Source of the DNA: Pseudomonadota bacterium
GTDB lineage: Bacteria > Pseudomonadota > Alphaproteobacteria > Rhizobiales > Kaistiaceae
Length of the DNA stretch: 13,768 nt
Reading direction: 5' to 3'
Assembly (NCBI GenBank): GCA_023433185.1
Contig: JAEZEN010000134.1
Location: 1 to 13,768 of the forward strand
This document shows, piece after piece, positions 1 through 7,573 of this stretch (the stretch's first letter is position 1; each line of letters opens with the position of its first letter). A program made the position numbers and the translations under genes. The notes below the pieces were generated by a model. The model was not told the origin of the DNA, did not search any database, and was given only the letters and a program-made list of their open reading frames with translations.

Positions 1-318
1 GGCCCATAGCGCATCGCGGTCCCGGCCCAACTGGTGGAGGTAGGCCCAGGTGTAGAGACCGCTGTCATGGCGGTCGGAGAACGTCAGCCGGACGGCATAG
101 TTGCCGACCGGCGTGACCGCAGCGATCGTCACGTCCCGCTTGCCGGCAACGGTCTGGCGCTGCTCGGGGCTGTGGCCGCGAACCTCGGCGGACGGGCTGA
201 GGACGCGAAGGTACTCGGCGGCGAGGTCGAAGTTCGTTCCGTCTTCGAAAGCGACGACGAGGACACGCCGGTCGGCCCTGAGGCGGATCTCGGTCGGCCA
301 GGGGGGTTCGGTCGCCAT
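1..318 (-). CDS. DUF971 (gamma-butyrobetaine hydroxylase-like N-terminal domain) protein, partial
   Basis: This reads as an open frame of 106 codons from an ATG at 318 to the left edge without a stop, so the C-terminus lies outside the window. The translation starts [18 protein letters not shown] and contains FEDGTNFDL, a [12 protein letters not shown] segment and [18 protein letters not shown]. That pattern (basic strand, SAEVRGH, then D-SGLY-W-YL) is typical of DUF971, the small domain found alone in many proteobacteria, at the N-terminus of gamma-butyrobetaine hydroxylases, and fused to some Mrp/ApbC iron-sulfur carrier proteins. A purine-rich AAAGGAAG lies about 8 bases before the start. 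It is divergent from moaA across 64 bases. The role of stand-alone DUF971 is not settled; a link to iron-sulfur or metal cofactor proteins is an inference. The family call is confident, the function is unknown. Confidence 0.85.
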   Translation of the reverse strand, partial: MATEPPWPTEIRLRADRRVLVVAFEDGTNFDLAAEYLRVLSPSAEVRGHSPEQRQTVAGKRDVTIAAVTPVGNYAVRLTFSDRHDSGLYTWAYLHQLGRDRDALWA

Positions 319-347
319 CTTCGTCCGCTTCCTTTTGAGTTGGGCCT

Positions 348-375
348 TTGAAGCACGGCCCGGCCCCGCTATCTA
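348..375 (+). promoter_or_regulatory. Weak candidate moaA promoter
   Basis: TTGAAG (348-353) and TATCTA (370-375) are separated by 16 bases and are the best sigma70-like pair in the 64-base gap between the DUF971 gene and moaA. Both boxes are poor matches. Transcription would start about at the moaA start codon, which would fit the absence of a ribosome binding site there. Confidence 0.2.
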
Positions 376-382
376 TAGCGAT

Positions 383-1423
383 ATGGTCATGGAAATAGAT
401 CGCTCCGGCTCCGCTGTGCCGCCGCTCCCGCCCCTGGTCGACCCGTTCGGCCGTGCGATCACCTATCTGCGCGTCTCGGTGACGGATCGCTGCGATTTCC
501 GCTGCGTCTATTGCATGGCGGAGGACATGACGTTCCTGCCGAAGCGGGAGGTCCTGTCCCTCGAGGAGCTCGACCGCCTGTGCTCGGCTTTCGTCGATCG
601 CGGCGTGCGCAAGCTCCGGCTGACCGGCGGCGAGCCGCTGGTTCGCAAGAACATCATGAGCCTGATCGCGAGCCTTGGACGTCATGTCGCCCGGGGCACG
701 CTCGACGAACTCACCCTCACCACCAACGGCTCGCAACTGGGGCGATTCGCGGCGGAACTCGCGGGCAATGGCGTGCGGCGGATCAATGTTTCCGTCGACA
801 CGCTCGACCCCGACCGCTTTCGGGCGATCACGCGCTGGGGCGATCTCGCCAAGGTGATGGATGGCATCCGCGTCGCACAGGCCGCGGGTCTCCACATCAA
901 GATCAACGCCGTGGCGCTGCGCGGCGTCAACGAACACGAGATCGACGACCTGATCCGCTGGACGCATGGCGAGGGCATGGACCTCACGCTCATCGAGACC
1001 ATGCCGCTCGGCGAGATCGGCGGCGACCGAACCGATCAGTACCTGCCGCTGAGCCTGGTTCGGGCCCGACTCGGCGAACGCTGGACGCTTGAGGACATCC
1101 CCTACAAGACCGGCGGCCCCGCCCGTTACGTGCGCATCGCCGAGACCGGCGGGCGGCTGGGGTTCATCACGCCCCTCACCCACAACTTCTGCGAAGGCTG
1201 CAACCGTGTCCGCGTCACCTGCACCGGCACGCTCTTCATGTGCCTCGGCCAGGAGGATTCGGCGGATCTTCGTGCGCCGCTGCGGGCTTCGGAGGACGAT
1301 CACCTGCTTCAGGCGGCGATCGAGGAAGCCATCTCCCGGAAGCCGAAGGGCCACGACTTCGTCATCGACCGCTCGCGTCGGACGCCCGCCGTTTCCCGTC
1401 ACATGAGCGTCACCGGCGGCTGA
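383..1423 (+). CDS. moaA: GTP 3',8-cyclase MoaA (molybdenum cofactor biosynthesis)
   Basis: This cytoplasmic radical SAM enzyme converts GTP to 3',8-cyclo-7,8-dihydro-GTP, the first step of molybdopterin synthesis, with MoaC acting next. The N-terminal radical SAM cluster motif is CDFRCVYC (Cys37, Cys41, Cys44). LTGGEPL, which helps bind SAM, follows near residue 80. The second cluster motif is Cys270-x2-Cys273-x13-Cys287. The chain ends in Gly-Gly, the conserved C-terminal tail that MoaA needs for activity. The length of 346 residues is normal for the family. The frame is open far upstream, but homology starts at the LVDPFGR segment, so ATG 383 (or 389) is the likely start. No Shine-Dalgarno sequence is visible before either. 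moaC, mobA and other cofactor genes are not in the window. Confidence 0.95.
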   Translation: MVMEIDRSGSAVPPLPPLVDPFGRAITYLRVSVTDRCDFRCVYCMAEDMTFLPKREVLSLEELDRLCSAFVDRGVRKLRLTGGEPLVRKNIMSLIASLGRHVARGTLDELTLTTNGSQLGRFAAELAGNGVRRINVSVDTLDPDRFRAITRWGDLAKVMDGIRVAQAAGLHIKINAVALRGVNEHEIDDLIRWTHGEGMDLTLIETMPLGEIGGDRTDQYLPLSLVRARLGERWTLEDIPYKTGGPARYVRIAETGGRLGFITPLTHNFCEGCNRVRVTCTGTLFMCLGQEDSADLRAPLRASEDDHLLQAAIEEAISRKPKGHDFVIDRSRRTPAVSRHMSVTGG

Positions 1424-1544
1424 TCCCTCACGCGGATTTGGCCTCCGCGGCGTTTCCGTCCATAGTGCCGTCGTCAACCAGAGAAACCGAGGGATTGATC
1501 ACGGCCAGCAAGCCGTGTTGATGCCGATTGCAGGAGCGTGAGCA

Positions 1545-2414
1545 GTGAACGAGATGACCCAGTTCGATCTCGATTCGGACGGGAAGATCGACCTCAACCA
1601 AGTCTATGAGCAACCCGATCCCCGCAGTTACTACCAGACCCTTTCCCGCCTCGACTACCAGATCCCGGCAAGCGCCGAACCGATCTTCCGGAGAACGATC
1701 CGTACCCTTCGTCAGCTGCGCCGGAAGCGCGCGCTCACGATGCTGGACGTGGGATCGTCCTATGGCGTGAATGCCGCCATCCTCAAGCATCGCTTCTCCC
1801 TGCCCAGCCTGTTCGAGCTCTACGGCCCGGAGACCAACCTGACGCTTCCCACGTCCGAGGAGCTGGTTACGCGCGACAGGGAACTGTTCGGCCCCGACCG
1901 GAGCGACGGCAGCCTGGTCACCGTGGGCCTCGATGTATCGGGAGAGGCGATCGGCTACGCCCGCGACGCCGGCATCATCGACCACGGAATCGCCGCCAAC
2001 CTCGAGGAGCGCGACCCGACCGCCGCCGAGGCCGAGGTGCTCGGCCCGGTCGACCTGGTGGTATCGACCGGAGCCATCGGCTATGTCGGCGCTCCGACCT
2101 TCGCGCGGATCATCGGGGCGGCGGAAGGGCGGCCCTGGATCGCCGTGTTCGCGTTGCGCATGTTCCCGATGGACGGCATTGCCCGAATGCTCGGTGACGT
2201 CGGCTACCGGCTTCTCCGGCTCCCCGGCGAGACCTTCCGGCAGCGTCGCTTCGCCAATCCGAACGAACGCGAGGAGGTGATGGCCCGGCTCGATGCCCTC
2301 CAGGTCGGGGCGGCGGACGGCGAGCGGAACGGATGGCTGCTCGCCGAGTTCTTCCTGGCCCACCCCTCGGAAGAGAGCGTCGGGCCGCTCGCGTCCGGCC
2401 TGGTGCCTGCATAG
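1545..2414 (+). CDS. Class I SAM-dependent methyltransferase, substrate unknown
   Basis: A 289-residue soluble protein. The glycine-rich SAM-binding loop is at about residues 66-76 (MLDVGSSYGVN). A second strand, VTVGLDVSGEAIGYA, at about residue 126 would carry the acidic residue that holds the ribose. DLVVSTGAIGYVG at about residues 170-182 fits motif IV. These mark a Rossmann-fold class I methyltransferase. The N-terminal 50 residues (acidic, then a DYQIP segment) are not part of the core fold and may shape the substrate site. The start is taken as GTG 1545 because GGAG at 1533-1536 sits 8 bases upstream; the first in-frame ATG is at 1554. It follows moaA on the same strand after 121 bases and precedes the flavin oxidase by 77 bases, but no shared pathway is evident. 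I do not recognise a specific subfamily. Confidence 0.75.
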   Translation: MNEMTQFDLDSDGKIDLNQVYEQPDPRSYYQTLSRLDYQIPASAEPIFRRTIRTLRQLRRKRALTMLDVGSSYGVNAAILKHRFSLPSLFELYGPETNLTLPTSEELVTRDRELFGPDRSDGSLVTVGLDVSGEAIGYARDAGIIDHGIAANLEERDPTAAEAEVLGPVDLVVSTGAIGYVGAPTFARIIGAAEGRPWIAVFALRMFPMDGIARMLGDVGYRLLRLPGETFRQRRFANPNEREEVMARLDALQVGAADGERNGWLLAEFFLAHPSEESVGPLASGLVPA

Positions 2415-2491
2415 CGGGCGCCTCGCCCAGGCGCGCGATTGCAAACCACCCGGCCACCAGCCAATCTCGCCGCAGTCGGGGCGGGGTTGTG

Positions 2492-3628
2492 ATGGGACGG
2501 ATTCATGACGTGATCGTCGCCGGCGTCGGCGGCATGGGGTCGGCAGCGTGCTACCATCTCGCGCGCCGCGGGCTCCGTGTCCTCGGCCTCGAGCGGCATG
2601 GCATCCCGAATGCTCTCGGTTCCTCGCATGGCCAGACGCGGATCATCCGTCTCGCCTATGCCGAGGACCCGGCCTACGTGCCGCTGCTCCGGCGCGCCTA
2701 CGAACTGTGGCGCGAGATGGGCGAGGCCGCAGACGAACGCCTCCTCTACACGACGGGCGGCATCGACGCGGGGCCGGAGGGCAGCGGGCTCTTCGAAGGA
2801 TCACGCCTTTCCTCTATCGCGCACGGGCTCCGCCACGAGGTCCTTGACGCTGCGGACGTCAACCGGCGCTTCCCGGGCTACCGGCTGCCGGCCGAGCACC
2901 TCTGCCTCTTCCAGCCCGATGCCGGATTCGTACTGCCCGAGCGGTCGATCGTCGTCCACGTGACGGCGGCGCTGGCGCTCGGCGCCGATATCCGCGCGCA
3001 CGAGCCCGTCCTCGGCTGGGAGTCACTCGCCGGCGGCGGGGTGCGGGTGACCACGACGCGGGGCGTCCACGAGGCCGGACGGCTCGTCCTCTCCCCCGGG
3101 GCGTGGGTCGGATCGCTCGTGCCGCCGCTGGCCGGGATCGCGGTGCCGGAGCGCCAGGTGCTCGGCTGGTTCCAGCCGCGCAATCCCGGGCACTTCGGCC
3201 CCGACGCCTTCCCCGTCGGCAACCTCGACTTCGCCGAGGGCCGCTACTACCTGCTGCCGGTGTGGGGCGTACCGGGCCTGAAGATCGGGCGCTACAATCA
3301 CCTTGGCGAGCGCGGCGATCCCGACTTTCTGCCCCGCAGCGTCGGTCCCGAAGACGAGGCGGCGCTCCGCCTCTGCCTGAGGCGCTACTTCCCCGACGCC
3401 GACGGACCGGTGATGGCGCTGTCCGCCTGCCTGTTCACCAACACCCCGGACGAGCATTTCGTCATCGACACTCTGCCCGACGCGCCGGAGGTGCTCGTCG
3501 TCTCGGCGTGCTCCGGCCATGGTTTCAAGTTCGTGCCGGCGATCGGCGAGATCGTCGCCGACCTCGTCACCGCCGGCCGGAGCCGGTTCGACCTGTCGAT
3601 GTTCCGGATCGACCGGTTCCGGCCCTGA
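2492..3628 (+). CDS. FAD-dependent amine oxidase, monomeric sarcosine oxidase / N-methyl-tryptophan oxidase (SolA) type
   Basis: A 378-residue flavoprotein of the DAO superfamily. Enzymes of this type oxidise a secondary amine such as an N-methyl amino acid, releasing formaldehyde or an imine and hydrogen peroxide. The FAD dinucleotide-binding motif GVGGMGSA begins near residue 11, and the strand ends in the acidic residue of GLERH. SSHGQTRIIRLAY at about residues 43-55 is typical of this subfamily. Cys313 in SACLFTNTPDEHF matches the cysteine that carries covalent FAD in monomeric sarcosine oxidase. Lys264 in the KIGRYNH segment matches the lysine (Lys265 in the Bacillus enzyme) that activates oxygen. 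The frame is open back to 2333, but homology starts at MGRIHDVIVAG, so ATG 2492 (or GTG 2489) is chosen. It converges on iolG with only 22 bases between the stops. The substrate cannot be fixed from sequence alone. Confidence 0.85.
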   Translation: MGRIHDVIVAGVGGMGSAACYHLARRGLRVLGLERHGIPNALGSSHGQTRIIRLAYAEDPAYVPLLRRAYELWREMGEAADERLLYTTGGIDAGPEGSGLFEGSRLSSIAHGLRHEVLDAADVNRRFPGYRLPAEHLCLFQPDAGFVLPERSIVVHVTAALALGADIRAHEPVLGWESLAGGGVRVTTTRGVHEAGRLVLSPGAWVGSLVPPLAGIAVPERQVLGWFQPRNPGHFGPDAFPVGNLDFAEGRYYLLPVWGVPGLKIGRYNHLGERGDPDFLPRSVGPEDEAALRLCLRRYFPDADGPVMALSACLFTNTPDEHFVIDTLPDAPEVLVVSACSGHGFKFVPAIGEIVADLVTAGRSRFDLSMFRIDRFRP

Positions 3629-3650
3629 TCGGCCCCCTGCCCCGCTCCGC

Positions 3651-4637
3651 TCAGAGCGCGACCGGCTGCCCGCTTCGGGAGGATTCGGTCGCGGCATCGG
3701 CGAGACGCTGGGCCATCAGGCCGTCATGGCCGGACGGCGAAGGGGTCGTCCCGTTTTCGACGGCATCGATGAAGGCCAGGAGCTCGTCCTGATAGGCGCG
3801 GGTATAGCGCTCGAGGAAGAAGTTCATCACCGGATCGCTGGTGAAGCCGCTCTTGCCGGCGATCTCGACCGTCGTCTCGTGGATGTTGCCGGCGCGGATC
3901 ATGCCACCCGAGCCGTGGACCTCGATGCGCTGGTCGTAGCCGTAGGTGGCGCGGCGCGAGCACGAGATCTGGCAGAGCCTGCCCGAGGCGGTGCGCAGCA
4001 TCACCATCGCGGTGTCGACGTCGCCCGCCGCGCCGATCGCCGGGTCGACCAGCACCGATCCGACCGCGTGGACGACCACCGGCTCCTCGCCGAGAAGGAA
4101 ACGGGCCATGTCGAAGTCGTGGATCATCATGTCGCGATAGAGTCCGCCCGAGCGCTCGATATAGGCGATGGGCGGCGGTCCGGGGTCGCGGGACATGATC
4201 GTCACCATCTCGACATCGCCCACCGCGCCGTCGTCGAGGCGCCGCTTGAGGGACGCGAAGTTCGGGTCGAAACGGCGGTTGAAGCCGATCATCAGCGGCT
4301 TGCCGGCCTTGTCGACCACCTCGAGGCAAGCCTCAATGCGCTTCGCATCGAGGTCGACCGGCTTCTCGCAGAGCACGGCCTTGCCCGCGGTCACCGCCTC
4401 CTCGATGTAGTCGGCATGGGTGTCGGTCGAGGTGCCGAGCAGCACCGCGTCAACGTCCGGCGCGCCGATGATGTCGCCCGGCGACCGCGCCTCCGCACCA
4501 TGCGCCGCGGCAAGCTCCGAAGCGGCCTTTCCGTCGATATCCGCCACCGCGACCAGCTTCGCCCTGGGTGAGGCCGCGATATTGGCACCGTGCAGCTTGC
4601 CGATGCGTCCTGCCCCGAGCAACCCGAAACGCAGCAT
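3651..4637 (-). CDS. iolG: myo-Inositol 2-dehydrogenase
   Basis: IolG oxidises myo-inositol to scyllo-inosose (2-keto-myo-inositol) with NAD+, the first step of inositol catabolism. The 328-residue protein is of normal length for the Gfo/Idh/MocA family. The N-terminal Rossmann motif is GLLGAGRIGKLH, with Asp33 after the second strand. Glu91-Lys92-Pro93 is the family EKP motif. Asp169 and His173 in GGLYRDMMIHDFDM have the same spacing as the catalytic Asp and His of Bacillus subtilis IolG. GGAGG lies 6 bases before the ATG. The gene diverges from iolC, which supports inositol over other Gfo/Idh/MocA substrates. A related scyllo- or chiro-inositol dehydrogenase is possible but less likely in this position. 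Confidence 0.93.
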   Translation of the reverse strand: MLRFGLLGAGRIGKLHGANIAASPRAKLVAVADIDGKAASELAAAHGAEARSPGDIIGAPDVDAVLLGTSTDTHADYIEEAVTAGKAVLCEKPVDLDAKRIEACLEVVDKAGKPLMIGFNRRFDPNFASLKRRLDDGAVGDVEMVTIMSRDPGPPPIAYIERSGGLYRDMMIHDFDMARFLLGEEPVVVHAVGSVLVDPAIGAAGDVDTAMVMLRTASGRLCQISCSRRATYGYDQRIEVHGSGGMIRAGNIHETTVEIAGKSGFTSDPVMNFFLERYTRAYQDELLAFIDAVENGTTPSPSGHDGLMAQRLADAATESSRSGQPVAL

Positions 4638-4653
4638 GTCCTTCCTCCCTCGC

Positions 4654-4667
4654 GGAATGAAAATTCC
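4654..4667. promoter_or_regulatory. Candidate IolR operator GGAA-N6-TTCC
   Basis: GGAA (4654-4657), six bases, then TTCC (4664-4667) lie in the divergent iolG-iolC control region. This exactly matches the GGAA-N6-TTCC consensus I recall for the RpiR-family repressor IolR of Sinorhizobium meliloti. The site is 17 bases from the iolG start and would overlap early iolG transcription. No iolR gene is in the window. Confidence 0.65.
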
Positions 4668-4701
4668 GAATTGACGTTGATTGGAACTGGTGTTTCATTC
4701 C
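4654..4701. repeat. 9-bp inverted repeat in the iolG-iolC control region
   Basis: GGAATGAAA (4654-4662) is repeated perfectly in inverted form as TTTCATTCC (4693-4701), with 30 bases between. The left arm includes the exact GGAA-N6-TTCC site. A half-degenerate second site, GGAA-N6-TTTC (4683-4696), overlaps the right arm, with its centre 29 bases away (close to three helical turns). This looks like a pair of operators that could cooperate or loop. Confidence 0.5.
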
Positions 4702-4708
4702 CTCTAAA
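4681..4708 (+). promoter_or_regulatory. Candidate iolC promoter
   Basis: TTGGAA (4681-4686) and TCTAAA (4703-4708) are spaced by 16 bases and each match the sigma70 consensus at four of six positions. The degenerate second IolR-like site lies inside this pair, which would fit repression by blocking polymerase. Assigned by eye. Confidence 0.3.
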
Positions 4709-4748
4709 CGGCAGTCGTGGCGCTGTCCAATGGATTCCGGGAGCGAAA

Positions 4749-6683
4749 ATGCCAGAATCGGACGAAGGGCGGGGCGACCGCGCCCCCCTCGACGTGGTCA
4801 CCATCGGACGATCGTCCGTCGACCTCTATGGCAGGCAGATCGGGGCGCGCCTTGAGGACGTGTCGTCCTTCACCCGAGCGGTCGGCGGGTGCCCGGCGAA
4901 CATCGCCATCGGCGCCGCCCGTCTCGGCCTCAGGTCGGCGATCATCACCGGCGTCGGCGACGAGCAGATGGGCCGGTTCCTGCAAGAGCAGTTCCGGCGC
5001 GAAGGCGTATCCACCGCCGGCATCAAGGTCGACCCGGAACGGCTGACGGCGCTGGTCCTCCTCTCCGTCGAGAACGACACCACCTTCCCTCTGATCTTCG
5101 TCCGCGAGAACTGCGCCGACATGGCGATCGGCGAGGACGATGTCGACGAGGGCCTGATCCGCTCGTCGCAGGCCATCGTCGTCACCGGCACGCACTTCTC
5201 GCGCCCCAACACCGACGCCGCGCAGCGGAAGGCGATGCGGATCGCCCGCGAGGCCGGCCGGAAGGTGGTGTTCGACATCGACTACCGCCCCAACCTCTGG
5301 GGCCTCGCCGGGCACGCTGCGGGCGAGGAGCGCTACATCAAGTCGGATCGCGTCTCGGCCCATCTCCAGACTGTGCTCCCCGGCTGCGACCTGGTCGTCG
5401 GCACCGAGGAGGAGATGCGGATCGCCGGCGGCGGCGACGACGCCCTGTCGGTGCTCCGCAAGGTGCGCTCCCTGACCGACGCGACGCTGGTGCTGAAACG
5501 CGGTCCGATGGGCTGCGTCGTCTTCCCGGGCGCGATCCCCGACCGCATCGAGGACGGCATCGTCGGCCGGGGCTTCCCGATCGAGGTCCACAACGTGCTC
5601 GGCGCGGGCGACGCCTTCATGGCCGGCTTCCTCCGCGGCTGGTTGCGCGGCGAACCACTGGAAACCGCGGCGACCTGGGCCAATGCCTGCGGCGCCTTCG
5701 CCGTGTCGCGCCTGCTCTGCTCGCCGGAATATGCGACCTGGGACGAACTCACCTACTTCCTCGCGCATGGCAGCCCGCACCACGCACTCAGGAAGGACGA
5801 GACGCTCAAGCACATCCACTGGGCGACGACGCGCCGTCCGCAGCCCGACGAGCTGATGGCCTTCGCCATCGACCACCGAATCCAGTTCGAGGCGCTGGCC
5901 GACAAGGCCGGCGTGCCCCGCGAACGGATCAACGCCTTCAAGCTGCTCGCCGTCGAGGCGGCGGCGAGGGTCGCCGATGGCCGGCCGGGCTACGGCATGC
6001 TGCTCGACGAGGTCTATGGCCGCGAGGCGTTCTTCGCCGCCGCCCGGCAACCGTTCTGGCTCGGTCGGCCGATCGAGCAGCCGACCTCGCGCCCGCTCCG
6101 CTTCGAGTTCGACCAGGATATCGGCGGCCGCCTCGCCGAGTGGCCGGTGACGCACACGGTCAAGGTGCTCGCCTTCTTCCACCCCCATGATGACGCGGCC
6201 CTCAAGGCCGAGCAGACGGAGAAGCTTCTCACCGCCTGTCAGGCCGCGCGCCGCAACGGCCTCGAACTCCTGGTCGAGATCGTCGCCGGCAAGCATGGGC
6301 CCCTCGGCGACGATACCGTCGCGACCGTGGTCGACGGACTCTATGCCGCCGGCATCAAGCCCGACTGGTGGAAGCTCGAGGCGCAGCCCTCGATGGCTGC
6401 CTGGCGGGCCATCGCCTCGGTCATCGAGAAGCACGACCCGTGGTGCCGCGGCATCGTCATGCTGGGGCTCGAGGCGCCCCAGAAGGACCTCGAGGCCGCG
6501 TTCGCGCTCTGTGCCGACGTGCCGGCGGTGAAGGGCTTCGCCGTCGGACGCACGCTCTGGAATGGCGCCGCGGCGAAGTGGTTCGCCGACGAGATCGACG
6601 ATCGCGCCGCGGTCGACGAGATGGCCGCCGCCTTCGCACGCCTCACCGAGGCCTGGGCGCGGCGCGGCGGGAAGGCGACTTGA
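4749..6683 (+). CDS. iolC: 5-dehydro-2-deoxygluconokinase fused to a DUF2090 (putative aldolase) domain
   Basis: IolC phosphorylates 5-dehydro-2-deoxy-D-gluconate; an aldolase then splits the product to malonate semialdehyde and dihydroxyacetone phosphate. Residues about 14-330 are a PfkB-family sugar kinase, with GGCPANIAIGAARLGL near residue 46 and NVLGAGDAF containing the likely catalytic base Asp288. Residues about 355-640 match DUF2090, starting at HIHWATTRRPQPDEL, with the TIM-barrel-like strands VKVLAFFHP and DWWKLEAQPS. In many proteobacteria this fusion is annotated as a bifunctional kinase/aldolase replacing separate IolC and IolJ; the aldolase role is inferred from family. The total of 644 residues is about twice a lone kinase and normal for the fusion. 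The frame is open back to 4590, but GGGAG (4739-4743) lies 5 bases before ATG 4749. iolB follows 45 bases later, probably in one operon. Confidence 0.94.
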   Translation: MPESDEGRGDRAPLDVVTIGRSSVDLYGRQIGARLEDVSSFTRAVGGCPANIAIGAARLGLRSAIITGVGDEQMGRFLQEQFRREGVSTAGIKVDPERLTALVLLSVENDTTFPLIFVRENCADMAIGEDDVDEGLIRSSQAIVVTGTHFSRPNTDAAQRKAMRIAREAGRKVVFDIDYRPNLWGLAGHAAGEERYIKSDRVSAHLQTVLPGCDLVVGTEEEMRIAGGGDDALSVLRKVRSLTDATLVLKRGPMGCVVFPGAIPDRIEDGIVGRGFPIEVHNVLGAGDAFMAGFLRGWLRGEPLETAATWANACGAFAVSRLLCSPEYATWDELTYFLAHGSPHHALRKDETLKHIHWATTRRPQPDELMAFAIDHRIQFEALADKAGVPRERINAFKLLAVEAAARVADGRPGYGMLLDEVYGREAFFAAARQPFWLGRPIEQPTSRPLRFEFDQDIGGRLAEWPVTHTVKVLAFFHPHDDAALKAEQTEKLLTACQAARRNGLELLVEIVAGKHGPLGDDTVATVVDGLYAAGIKPDWWKLEAQPSMAAWRAIASVIEKHDPWCRGIVMLGLEAPQKDLEAAFALCADVPAVKGFAVGRTLWNGAAAKWFADEIDDRAAVDEMAAAFARLTEAWARRGGKAT

Positions 6684-6698
6684 ACCGGCCATCCGGTT
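6683..6698 (+). other. Small hairpin in the iolC-iolB gap
   Basis: AACCGG (6683-6688) and CCGGTT (6693-6698) form a perfect 6-bp stem with a 4-base loop, beginning in the iolC stop codon. It has no T-tract, so it is more likely an mRNA stability or processing element than a terminator. It could also be chance in GC-rich DNA. Confidence 0.3.
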
Positions 6699-6728
6699 TG
6701 CGCGAGACTTGAGGCGAGGAGCCCCCCG

Positions 6729-7532
6729 ATGACCCGACTTCACCTCCGCCAGCACCACCCCGACCGGCAGCACCGGACCGTCAGCGTCACGCCCGAGAGT
6801 GCCGGCTGGGACTATGTCGGCTTCGACCTCTACCGGCTCGCTGCCGGCTCGACGGCGCGCGGCGAGACCGGCGACCGCGAGGTCTGCCTCGTCTTCATCG
6901 CGGGCAAGGCGAAGGCGACCGTGGCGGGCGACGACTTCGGCACCCTAGGCGGGCGGATGAGCCCGTTCGACGGCCAGCCCTGGTCGCTCTACGTACCGGC
7001 CGGCACCGCGTGGTCGCTTCAAGCCGAGACCGCCTGCGAGGTCGCCGCCTGCTCGTCGCCGGGCGTCGCCGGCAGCCGCGGGCCGCGCGTCATCAGCCCC
7101 GACAGCCACGCCGTGATGACCCGCGGCAAGGGCAACAACATCCGCTACGTCACCGACATCATCAACGAGACCGACCCGGCCGACAGCCTGCTCGTGGTCG
7201 AGGTGATCACCCCCGCCGGCAACGCCTCGAGCTATCCGCCGCACAAGCACGACCGCGACGCCTTCCCCGAGGAAACGCGGCTCGAGGAGGTTTATTACCA
7301 CCGGCTCAACCCGAGCCAGGGCTTCGGCTTCCAGCGCATCTACACCGACGACCGCACGCTCGACGTGTCGATGACCATCGAGGACGGCGACGTGACGCTG
7401 GTGCCGCGCGGCTACCACCCCTGCGCCGCGCTCCACGGCTACGACCTCTACTACCTCAACGTCATGGCCGGCCCGAAGCGCCTCTGGCGCTTCTACAACG
7501 ACCCGGCCCACGAGTGGATGCTGAAGGGATAG
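6729..7532 (+). CDS. iolB: 5-deoxy-glucuronate isomerase
   Basis: IolB converts 5-deoxy-D-glucuronate to 5-dehydro-2-deoxy-D-gluconate, the substrate of IolC encoded just upstream. The 267-residue protein is of standard length and is a two-lobed cupin of the KduI/IolB family. The likely metal site is His172 and His174 in PPHKHD, a glutamate at 186-187 in LEEVYYHR, and His230 in PRGYHP. The NNIRYVTDIIN segment near residue 136 and the C-terminal RFYNDPAHEWM are also family hallmarks. GAGGAG (6716-6721) sits 7 bases before ATG 6729. It is the last gene of the iolC-iolB unit and converges on the toxin gene. Its own substrate would need IolD, which is not encoded here. Confidence 0.95.
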   Translation: MTRLHLRQHHPDRQHRTVSVTPESAGWDYVGFDLYRLAAGSTARGETGDREVCLVFIAGKAKATVAGDDFGTLGGRMSPFDGQPWSLYVPAGTAWSLQAETACEVAACSSPGVAGSRGPRVISPDSHAVMTRGKGNNIRYVTDIINETDPADSLLVVEVITPAGNASSYPPHKHDRDAFPEETRLEEVYYHRLNPSQGFGFQRIYTDDRTLDVSMTIEDGDVTLVPRGYHPCAALHGYDLYYLNVMAGPKRLWRFYNDPAHEWMLKG

Positions 7533-7549
7533 GCGATCGCCGTCCGACC

Positions 7550-7571
7550 TGCCGCGAGGGCCCGCGCGGCA
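7550..7571. terminator. Hairpin between convergent iolB and vapC
   Basis: TGCCGCG (7550-7556) and CGCGGCA (7565-7571) form a perfect 7-bp GC-rich stem with an 8-base loop in the 41-base gap between two convergent stop codons. The position suits a bidirectional transcription stop. There is no clear T-run on either strand, so intrinsic termination is uncertain. Confidence 0.4.
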
Positions 7572-7573
7572 AC

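Noticed and set aside
65..1477. A 470-codon open frame on the minus strand opposite moaA
   Set aside because: It is antisense to a clear moaA with all cluster cysteines, is rich in Arg, Asp and Ala as expected for a GC-rich shadow frame, and shows no family motif.
1424..1544. Possible terminator or small gene between moaA and the methyltransferase
   Set aside because: I saw no stable stem followed by a T-run and no plausible short coding frame with a ribosome binding site other than that of the next gene.
4590..4748. N-terminal extension of iolC to 4590
   Set aside because: It would overlap iolG and run through the operator region; GGGAG sits correctly before ATG 4749.
4704..6773. A 689-codon open frame on the minus strand opposite iolC
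   Set aside because: Its composition is that of a reverse-strand shadow (EVDLDRE-like low-complexity text), it has no recognisable domain, and iolC is unambiguous.
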